From: Planctomycetota bacterium
GTDB lineage: Bacteria; Planctomycetota; B15-G4; SIAN01
Assembly: GCA_028289345.1 (NCBI GenBank)
Contig: JANQQL010000024.1
Location: 119,257 to 183,256 of the forward strand
Direction of reading: 5' to 3'
DNA: 64,000 bases
The notes beneath the pieces are model-generated. The model was not told where the DNA came from, did no database searches, and saw only the letters and a program-made list of their open reading frames with translations. Each line of letters starts with the position of its first letter. Within the stretch, counting starts at the first letter, position 1. Made by a program: the position numbers and the translations under genes. Below are positions 51,047-59,000 of this stretch, piece after piece.

Positions 51047-53505
51047 CAGCCGCGACGAAGACAATATTGGCGCTGGCAGCGATGCTCCTGCTGACATGCC
51101 TTTGGATACTCAGCCAGCGCCGATCCTCCAGTGAAAACCCATCGCTCACTTTCTCTGCTGTCAGCAATCCAAGCGCCGCCACACAGGAATCAGTCAATTC
51201 AACCACACCAGAGACGCGCCGCGACGAAACCATCAATCCCGTGAGAGCACTGAATGGGATCGTCATCGACGCAAACAGCGGGCAGCCAATCGCCTTCGCA
51301 ACCATCGACCTACTTGATCGAAACTCGCAGCTCGCTGGCTCGACGAGCACCGACAGCTTTGGGAACTTTCAGCTTCAGCTCGCCCAAGCCTCACAGCGAG
51401 CGATTCGAGCAACAGCATCCGGCTATCGAGAAGAGCGATTGACATTACCTCTCGAGCGGGTCGACGACTCGCGATTGGAGCTCAAACTCTTTCCAGTCAC
51501 GTCGCTCTTTGGCACCGTACAATCTCACGAAACTCTTCAACCGGTGCAGGCCAACGTACGCGTCACCTGGACAAACCCCGCACGAGACGTCCGCGAAAGC
51601 ATCGTTCAGTCGACGGATCCTGAGGGTCGTTTCTCCATTTCTGAACTGCCTGTTGGGCTTGGAATCCACGTGACAGTGGAGGCATCGAACTACTCGACTT
51701 GGAATCAGAGGGTCTTCGCTCGCGCCTCCTCGACCAAGTTGACAGTCCTCATGGAATGCGGCGCAATCCTATCTGGGGAGTGCTTTGATTCAAAGGGAAC
51801 GCCCGTACACAAAGCGACCATCGAAGTCGCTGGAACTGCTGCCCCCAACTGGGCCACCGCACACCACTCAACAATGACCGATTCTCTGGGCATGTTCGCC
51901 GTCGAAGGGCTTCCCAAAGGTCTGTATGAGGTCACGGCCTCACACGGCGGCGCGCATACAAGCAAAGCGGTGCGCATTACCACATGCGACTCTCCGGCGC
52001 GCCTGCGCCTTGAGTTTCCTGATCAATCGAATGCTCAGTTGGTCATCTACAAGGACAATGCCGAGAAAGCCGGCAATGTGATCGTCGAGATCGCAGATCA
52101 CGACAAAGTCGTTCACAAAACGAGAGCAAACGACTCTGGAGTGGTGACAGTTCCTCGACGTTATCTGCGCAGTGAATTCAGTCTGTGGACAGGTAGTGAT
52201 ATCAATGATGGCTTGCAAACTTCGTCCTTCAGTCTAGATCGAAATGGCCAGCCAATCATCGTACCTCGCGTCGAGCTGGTGGAAGTCGAATTTGAGTTTG
52301 CAGGTGCAACACATGGTGACGGAGCGGAGCTGGTGATCTCAGTTCCAGGAACCAAAGCACAAATCACAGAGCGTGTCCCGAAAGACTCCACGCTTCCCTT
52401 GAAGCTAGAGCCTGGCGTTTACACAGCCACAGTACTCGTTGGCTCTGAGAGAAGATGGACTCGCGAGCTACGCATTGGTGAACACCCGGTTCGGTTCACT
52501 GTCAACTGCGATGCACCGCTCGTGTTGCTTGGACGAACCGTCGACGACTCTGGCGCCGCGCTCAAGGGCGTCTCCGTATACGCCCGCACGGTGGATGGTC
52601 TCCATGTTCGAGGTCCCGCCACCACGAACAACCTCGGAGAGTTCGAGATCACGATTGAGGTGGGGCGCCTTGAAGACTTCGAGCTGCACGCAGAACGAGA
52701 CGGGTTGGTGCAAGACCAAGCCTGGCCCGCCAGCTCGTTCCTTGCCGGCCTTCGCTCAATCACTCTGTTCAACCCAGCGTCCCTCGAAGTCGTCTGCAGC
52801 GATCTACAGGGTTGTGAGGTCTCCAAGGCCACACAGACAGGATGGAAGGTCGTTCGAGGAAGAACGTCGGACAACAGTCAGCGCTTTGAGAGGCTCCCCC
52901 CAGGGAGCTACCGCGTCCGCTCTCGTGATCGGTTCGAGATTTTCGAACTCACGGCGGGACAAAGGCGATTGATCGACTTGTCTGCGCCACTCGAGCAAGA
53001 ATGGATCGTCGCTGCCGTGGACGACTCAGGATCTCCTCTCAATGAGTGGATCGGGGCAGCTGCCGTTTCGATCGCCAATCCAACGCAGGCAGCTCAGGCT
53101 CGCGTACTGGACGACGGCAGGCTCAGCTTCCCTGCCCTCGTTGGCAGTGAACAGCTCCTGATGGGAATTCGGCGAGAGGCGCCTCGCCTACTCTGTGCCG
53201 TCGACCACATCTCTCAACGAAGTGACGAGAATGTGATTGAGTTTCATACAACTCCAGTGCTGATTCACAACTCAGGGTCTTGCGATCTGTCCTGCTCGAT
53301 CAGCGTGATTGAATTCGAAGGTATCGACCCCAATGCCTTCTTCGGAGGCCTCTTTCCTTGTGACTCTTTTTCCCTACGGTCGGGGGCGTCGATCAAGCGA
53401 ACCGCCGTCAAGTCAGCGCTTCTTCGCATCACAGTCTCCGATGGGGATCACCAGCGACACTATGACCTACGCGCCCACCGCGGCGCGACCGCGTCGGTCC
53501 ATTGA
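51010..53505 (+). CDS. Exported protein with carboxypeptidase-regulatory-like repeats
   Basis: 831 residues; starts inside the DUF1573 gene (37-base overlap). An N-terminal anchor (A-L-A-A-M-L-L-L-T-C-L-W-I) is followed by a Ser/Thr linker. Then several CarboxypepD_reg-type beta units: G-I-V-I-D-A-N-S-G-Q-P-I-A-F-A-T-I-D-L-L, L-F-G-T-V-Q-S-H-E-T-L-Q-P-V, S-G-E-C-F-D-S-K-G-T-P-V-H-K-A-T-I, and G-R-T-V-D-D-S-G-A-A-L-K-G-V-S-V. Such repeats form Greek-key sandwiches that bind ligands at the cell surface. It closes the operon. Its last bases abut an inverted IS remnant. Confidence 0.85.
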   Translation: MAPRKRLGHLRVTAATKTILALAAMLLLTCLWILSQRRSSSENPSLTFSAVSNPSAATQESVNSTTPETRRDETINPVRALNGIVIDANSGQPIAFATIDLLDRNSQLAGSTSTDSFGNFQLQLAQASQRAIRATASGYREERLTLPLERVDDSRLELKLFPVTSLFGTVQSHETLQPVQANVRVTWTNPARDVRESIVQSTDPEGRFSISELPVGLGIHVTVEASNYSTWNQRVFARASSTKLTVLMECGAILSGECFDSKGTPVHKATIEVAGTAAPNWATAHHSTMTDSLGMFAVEGLPKGLYEVTASHGGAHTSKAVRITTCDSPARLRLEFPDQSNAQLVIYKDNAEKAGNVIVEIADHDKVVHKTRANDSGVVTVPRRYLRSEFSLWTGSDINDGLQTSSFSLDRNGQPIIVPRVELVEVEFEFAGATHGDGAELVISVPGTKAQITERVPKDSTLPLKLEPGVYTATVLVGSERRWTRELRIGEHPVRFTVNCDAPLVLLGRTVDDSGAALKGVSVYARTVDGLHVRGPATTNNLGEFEITIEVGRLEDFELHAERDGLVQDQAWPASSFLAGLRSITLFNPASLEVVCSDLQGCEVSKATQTGWKVVRGRTSDNSQRFERLPPGSYRVRSRDRFEIFELTAGQRRLIDLSAPLEQEWIVAAVDDSGSPLNEWIGAAAVSIANPTQAAQARVLDDGRLSFPALVGSEQLLMGIRREAPRLLCAVDHISQRSDENVIEFHTTPVLIHNSGSCDLSCSISVIEFEGIDPNAFFGGLFPCDSFSLRSGASIKRTAVKSALLRITVSDGDHQRHYDLRAHRGATASVH

Positions 53506-53514
53506 CGAATGCCC

Positions 53515-53708
53515 TGATGACCCGTTCGTGGTGAACGCCCATCGTCGCTCGCCAGCGATGGTGAGTCTGCTCGGACACCCCGAATTGTTTCGCAAGTCCA
53601 CGACGTTCTTGCCCTTGATCAGCCCCCAATGACACGTCCACCCGCTATGAGAGCCCCCTGGCCAGTTTCGTTTCGTTGTTCGGTGGTGCATTCCTCGAGC
53701 CATCCGAG
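53515..53708 (-). mobile_element. Remnant of an IS3-family transposase OrfA
   Basis: The minus strand carries a broken frame with a transposase helix-turn-helix: G-L-A-K-Q-F-G-V-S-E-Q-T-H-H-R-W-R-A-T-M-G (about 53530-53600), the IS3-type OrfA recognition motif. An in-frame stop lies upstream. Its first part matches the remnant at 47620-47712, which is in the opposite orientation. The element ends next to the final gene of the C39 operon. Confidence 0.6.
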
Positions 53709-53863
53709 CGCCACATCAACATCTTTTCCCTGCCCTTAGACGACTCGACTCTTGAGTTCGGAAGTGACAGTCGCTCGGATTCCCAACGGACTCCAAGCAG
53801 CCAATTTCACGCCTACGAGCCTTTGGATGGATGAAAGAATGGTTCCAACTGTTACCGGCAGAT

Positions 53864-54397
53864 TCACGGCTTTCGACGACATTCGCCAACGGTCTGGAAC
53901 TCATCGGAAGACAGATCCGCAACGCCGGTTCGCACAAGCTCCTCTTCCGCAGAAAAGCCAAAGAGTACTCGACCGGCCCGAACGAAGCGTGAGCACGGAC
54001 CCTCTGTCAGAAGAAGCCAAGCGGAAGCCCGATCGTATCGAAACAACATTGGTAGCTCAAAATCTCGAAACTGATCCGAGTACTCTCGAGGCTCATCTTT
54101 CCAATGATCAAGGCGAACGACCGGGACCCCACTCGTCGATTCAGGAAGCTCTCCGAGATCGCCGACCTCTTCAAATCGCTCCCGATCGACGAAAGGCATC
54201 GTGATCGAGACGACGATCCCACTTCGAGAATCCACACCGATTTCGACAAGCGACCGCTTTCGGTACAAGGCTCTCCAGTACAGGTTTTCAGGGGGTGGAT
54301 CACTAATCTCGATTGAGACATCAAGAGTCACGTAGTAGTCAAAGGCAACAGACACTTTGGTCCGATCTTCATCCGCCACGGAGTTGAGTTTGAGCAT
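53864..54397 (-). CDS. Cytosolic protein of unknown function, immunity-like
   Basis: 177 residues, no export signal. The text is plainly protein-like: V-S-V-A-F-D-Y-Y-V-T-L-D-V-S-I-E, G-V-D-S-R-S-G-I-V-V-S-I-T, and G-F-S-A-E-E-E-L-V-R-T-G-V-A-D-L-S-S-D-E near the end. A compact alpha/beta protein with acidic surface, lying after an RHS toxin gene, fits the pattern of polymorphic toxin immunity proteins, but I cannot name the family. Inference only. Confidence 0.55.
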   Translation of the reverse strand: MLKLNSVADEDRTKVSVAFDYYVTLDVSIEISDPPPENLYWRALYRKRSLVEIGVDSRSGIVVSITMPFVDRERFEEVGDLGELPESTSGVPVVRLDHWKDEPREYSDQFRDFELPMLFRYDRASAWLLLTEGPCSRFVRAGRVLFGFSAEEELVRTGVADLSSDEFQTVGECRRKP

Positions 54398-54577
54398 GAT
54401 TGGGCCATCTCGGATCGGAGCGAGTTCTCACTTCCAATGCCGCGCTCGCCCGGCGCAGGTCAGCTAACTCGCCAGGCGCGACTCATCAGTGGCACCATCC
54501 CAGGCCGCCGCTCATTCAGGGCCCTACTGAGCGGTGGATCTAGGCAGCCACCTCGCAAACTCAATCTGGAGCCCGGC

Positions 54578-55054
54578 TCATTTTCCTTTTGAAGAAGCAA
54601 CTGCTCGGCCCACCGCCGCCTGTCTTCGAGACACCATTTGGCCCCGATCGCCAGGAACGCCAACGAGAAACGCTGACCACAGAACACGAGAGTCATCCCT
54701 CGAACCAGTTGACCCATCAGCGTACACGCAAATCTGAACTACATCGTCTGCACCTTGGTGGGGAATCTCGCGGCGATCTCCATCTGAAAGGGTGTAGAAG
54801 TGGCGAATTTGATACGACCCCTTTGGCGGAGGCGCACTAAGACGCAGAATACCACTCGACGGCACGCGAAGGATCTTTGCCCCGTCCTCTTCCACGAGCT
54901 TCTCGCCTCCTGGGTCTCCATAGATGACCACCACGGGACCGACATACCCGTCGCGAATCAGGTACACCACTTCATCGCCCCAGCCGCAACTCGTAGCCGC
55001 AGACGCAAGGACACACATGGCGTACCGAAAACAGAGACTCCTGAGAACTGACAC
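54578..55054 (-). CDS. Small lipoprotein, DUF6843-like
   Basis: 158 residues. N-terminal export segment (Y-A-M-C-V-L-A-S-A-A-T-S-C) with a weak lipobox (A-T-S-C). The mature part reads V-V-Y-L-I-R-D-G-Y-V-G-P-V-V-V-I-Y-G and then I-L-R-V-P-S-S-G-I-L-R-L-S, the pattern I associate with the DUF6843 family. It lies among fragments of similar small genes after the RHS toxin. A periplasmic immunity or accessory role is possible; not established. Confidence 0.6.
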   Translation of the reverse strand: MSVLRSLCFRYAMCVLASAATSCGWGDEVVYLIRDGYVGPVVVIYGDPGGEKLVEEDGAKILRVPSSGILRLSAPPPKGSYQIRHFYTLSDGDRREIPHQGADDVVQICVYADGSTGSRDDSRVLWSAFLVGVPGDRGQMVSRRQAAVGRAVASSKGK

Positions 55055-55090
55055 ACCTAATGCTCCCGATCTCCGATGCGCACCACTCGC

Positions 55091-55282
55091 CTACCGAGCT
55101 TCGAGCCGTGGTTGATCGTCGAACCGGCGGATCTCGCTTTGAGGAGCCTCATTCATGCTCAGAATCAGCTCGAACTTTCCCTCGTTCACCGGGACATGTC
55201 ACTCCGAACTAACAGCACACCGATGCTCTCGACCCCTGGCCGGCCTGTGGTTCAGGATCAGCATGAACTCTCACCCTACATT
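55091..55282 (-). pseudogene. Two gene-end fragments in tandem
   Basis: 55091-55189 encodes V-N-E-G-K-F-E-L-I-L-S-M-N-E-A-P-Q ending L-E-A-R, closed by TAG, with a stop just upstream. About 93 bases away (55248-55282) a second copy of the same ending (E-F-M-L-I-L-N-H-R-P-A) is interrupted by a stop. About 24 of 30 bases match between the two. They look like decayed ends of related small genes. Confidence 0.45.
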
Positions 55283-55393
55283 GGCGCGTTCACGAGGGGC
55301 AGATCACCACCATACACCGTCGACGGATGCAGCTCTTTTTCACCGGCTCACTTTTTGGAGATTTGACAGTCTCAACCCCGCGGTTCCCGCAAT

Positions 55394-55439
55394 ATCCGCA
55401 GTGCCTTCCTCGCACCTTCGCGAGGAAGGCACTGCGGAT
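55394..55439. repeat. 20-bp perfect hairpin
   Basis: 55394-55413 (atccgcagtgccttcctcgc) pairs exactly with 55420-55439 across a 6-base loop (accttc). It lies between decayed gene ends and the small frame at 55457. It is either a strong terminator or a mobile repeat; the T-tract of an intrinsic terminator is absent. Confidence 0.8.
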
Positions 55440-55456
55440 CAACAAAGCGAGAATGG

Positions 55457-55654
55457 TCAGCAGAACTTCATCGCGTAGGGCACGCCATCAGGGCTCGATC
55501 GCGTGCACTCTGCTGCAAACGCGCAAATAGGCGGAGTGCACTGCAAGTCGGTACCCAAGCTCAACACACCTTTCACGAAGGAGCCGTCTGCATCGCCAGC
55601 TGCCTCAACGACAACCAGTCGCACTAGAGATTTGCGAAAAGGAAGGCACCTCAC
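55457..55654 (-). CDS. Possible short coupled gene after the lipoprotein
   Basis: 65 codons from a GTG that overlaps the stop of the lipoprotein gene by 4 bases (GTGA). The text L-V-R-L-V-V-V-E-A-A-G-D-A-D-G-S-F is hydrophobic then polar, ending K-F-C. The overlap pattern fits an operon, but the sequence resembles no family and may be chance. Confidence 0.25.
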   Translation of the reverse strand: MRCLPFRKSLVRLVVVEAAGDADGSFVKGVLSLGTDLQCTPPICAFAAECTRSSPDGVPYAMKFC

Positions 55655-56001
55655 ATCCCGGTTTGGACCCTCTCGACGACGGCCTCCTTAAGGCGTTTGT
55701 TTTCATCAAGGTAGATCCAAATCGCGACATCCGATTTCTCGACTAGCCCATCAACACGCGCAGGCGGGCAATGCGATTGATAGCGATTGCGAGAACTGTC
55801 GTAATCGAAAGGCCAACCCTGTCCTCGCAAGAACTCCTCAATCACTTCGACGGAGTCGCCTAGCTTCAATCCGTTCCCAACGACCGTTCGGATTGATTCT
55901 TCATCACGAGAAGAGTCTGAACAACCCATAACCACTGCTCCCAACACTACCAGCCACCGCGCCCGAACTACTAACCTCTGAAGAGTTTCCATTTCAATCA
56001 C
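55651..56001 (-). CDS. Small lipoprotein coupled to the RHS gene, candidate immunity protein
   Basis: 116 residues. It starts inside the RHS stop codon (ATGA), so it is translated with it. Signal and lipobox: W-L-V-V-L-G-A-V-V-M-G-C. The mature part is acidic (G-D-S-V-E-V-I-E-E-F-L-R-G-Q-G-W-P-F-D-Y-D-S-S-R). A membrane-tethered periplasmic protein coupled to a secreted toxin-like protein is the expected place for an immunity protein. The family is unknown. Confidence 0.72.
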   Translation of the reverse strand: MIEMETLQRLVVRARWLVVLGAVVMGCSDSSRDEESIRTVVGNGLKLGDSVEVIEEFLRGQGWPFDYDSSRNRYQSHCPPARVDGLVEKSDVAIWIYLDENKRLKEAVVERVQTGM

Positions 56002-59000
56002 CGGACCGGATAGTAGCTCAATTTTTTGCTAGGGCGTCCCGTGGCCCAACCAGGTGAGGGGAGAATGGGCTTAGGTCGCCTGAAGCCCAGGCTTTCGACA
56101 AAGGTCCAAGCATAGGAGTTACTGTTGTAGCCACGCTTCCCCTGACCGAAGGGCTCATAAGGGTTCTGGGCAGCATTTGTGATCGACTCAAACTCCTTGG
56201 CTCTCGAAACAACTTCCTTGAAGGGCAGGTCAAGCCATCCGACATCCTGCCTCGCCAACGTAATTGAGGGTCTATCGAACGCCAAGCTCTCTGACCAGAT
56301 ACCACCTCGCGCACGAAGATTTCCGAATCCGAGCTCGTCCGACCCGACGCGCAGAAAATCGGGTATGGAAGGAACTCCGGGACCAGCGCGAGTGATGTAA
56401 GTTTCTCCGGTGGCAGAATCGATGATCATCGCAAATCCATGATACTGTCCGTGGATCACGTGGGCGGCTGCCTCGGTGTAGCCAATTTGTATGATCGTTC
56501 CTGACTGTGGATCCGACGACCTCCATGGTCCCACAAAACCCTCTGGCTTGCGCCAGTCGGCCTCCTGCGCAATCGGCAATCCACCGAACAACTGACTGCC
56601 CCTTCTGGGAGGCCTTGGACACGGCGGATCGTCTTCCTCAACGTCAACGGGCTCTATCCATTTCTGATTGGGATTCGCCGCACCGCGCCCCAGTCTTCCA
56701 CTTTGGATTTCGTTCTGCTGCTTGAGATAGTTGGCCTGGCCGACTCGCTTGGCAGCGGCGGCGATATCCGCCACATGAGTGGACCAATTGCTCTGCAGCT
56801 GCAGACCGGGCCCTGAGTACTGCGAAACGGGAGCCGGAGGCCGACCGCTTAGCCCTTGCCGCGCCCGCATCTTGCGGATCCGGTCAGCTCCATTCACAAC
56901 TTGACTGCGCCGCCTTTGTTGCGAGCTTTGCCCGCCTACCGCAGAAACTCCAGGGGAAAGGTCCAACGTCGCAGCAGCTGACACCGCGGTCATCTCTGGC
57001 ACGCTGCCAAGCGGGGCTCCGAAATCTCTGCCTGACAATGGCCGCGCGACCTCCACAAGCAACGGGCGCCCGCCGAGTCCGACGCGATAGGGAGCGGCCC
57101 CTGGGTCAACCCATTCGCCACCCGCAACAAACTGGTTCCCCAGTGATGATCGAGCGTCCGAATCCTCCACAAACGCCCCACCGCTCGCGATAAACACCCG
57201 CGGGACTCCAAACCAGTCAGACCGATACTGCTCTAGGGGGATGCCCGGGTCTTGCTGAGTGTCTCTCGCGGCAACTCGGATCGAACCCAGCGTATCTTTG
57301 AGGAGGTAAATGGGGGCAGCGTTCACCCCCTTTCGCAACGCCTCCGGGGCTCGCTCTCCAAGGCGGTAGTAGAAGTTCACTTCACGCTCGACGCCGGCCC
57401 CATCATCGACGCTAACTTCCGTCAACCAGCTCCCCCAACTCACAAAGTATTGAGTCGATCCATCGGAACGTTCGACAGCGACTCGACGCCCGTCCGCGTC
57501 GTAGTAGAAGTGGCTTTCATCGCCACCAACATCGGTACGGACCATCCCACCGAAACCGTCGAATCCATAGTCGGTGACGACGCCTCCGTAGATCGTCTTC
57601 GTCGTTGCTCCGCGCTTGTCGTAGTTCCAGTTGGATCCGTTGAGGCTCGTAAGCTCGTCGACATTGTTGTTCGTATAGGTATCCGTCGTCGTGCCATCGG
57701 TGACCGATTTCCTCAACCCTCTCCGCTCGTAGTCCAACTCGACCAGTCGATCATGGCTCGTTGGTGGACTGACAGGATCAAAGGCCCCCATCTGCGAAGC
57801 CGGGACGTTCTCGTACACGGAAATGGTACGACCGAGCGAGTTGTACTCAGGGACTTCACCGCGAACGTTGGCCCCGGTGGTCATCAATGCCCCGCTGGAA
57901 TCATAGTAGTCATGATTCGAGTAGGTCGTTCGACCGTCTCCGTCATAGCCCACCGCATGATCGTAGATCGGTCGAATGATCGGGGGCGGAGGAGGACATG
58001 GACAGCCGGGCACACACCCGATTCCGATCTGTCCACTGGAAGTCACGGACTGATGTTGAATGGACTCAGGACGGCCGTGAAGGCCATAACTGAAGAACGA
58101 CTCGATGTGCTGCGAACTATGGTGAGAGATCCGACTCTGACCCAGGAAATCGTATTCAAGCAAAGTGCCGGCAAGACGATCATCCAGTCGGTCGGGGCGG
58201 GAATGAGAGTCGTACTTGTACTTTGCGCCTTGAAGACTCGGATAGGTCAGTTCCTTCAAGAGGCCATTGTTGTTGTAGTCTGCATTCGTCACAAAAATCT
58301 CGTGAGCTGCACCCGGCAAATCCACGTCCAACGTTTCTTGGCGGACGTTTCCCAAACTGTCATAGAGCCGGCTGACCTTTACCGAGAAGTCACTCGGAAC
58401 GCTCGCAATCGAGTACTCCAATCGACCCGCTTGGTCGTACTCCCACTGATAGTGGGTCGCCCCTTCCAGGAGACTCGGATCCAGAAGATTCCCGTTGGTC
58501 GGATCCACGGGCTGCAAAGTGCTGAAGGCCAACTCGCCCCTCGGTCCGTAATCGTGGTCAATCCTGACATCAAGGGTGTTCGAGACCGACTTTGTGACGG
58601 TATCGAGGTTTCCCCGAACCCCATAGGTGTAGGCTTCTTCGTACTTCTCGGGGGTCCCCTCCTGACGAACGGTGCGAATCCTCCGGCCGGCCGCGTCGTA
58701 GTAGTGCTTGGTCACCTCGTCACCGACGCCGTTGGGGTCCTTTCGTGTCACCTCGGAGAGGCGCCCCCAATCATCGTAGACAAACTCTGTCCACACATCG
58801 TTCGGGTCGTCACCAACAGCTTGCCAGGAGGTGCTGGGATCCGTAACCGTAGCCTCGATTCGCACGTTCCCCGCTTCGTCGTAGTACCACTCTTGAATCA
58901 CCCCCTCCGGCGACGTCACCCGAGCCACCCGGCCTCGTCGATCGTATTCGGTGGTTGTCGTACCCAGCGCGCTTGTCGACTGCGAAACTCGCCCCTGATC

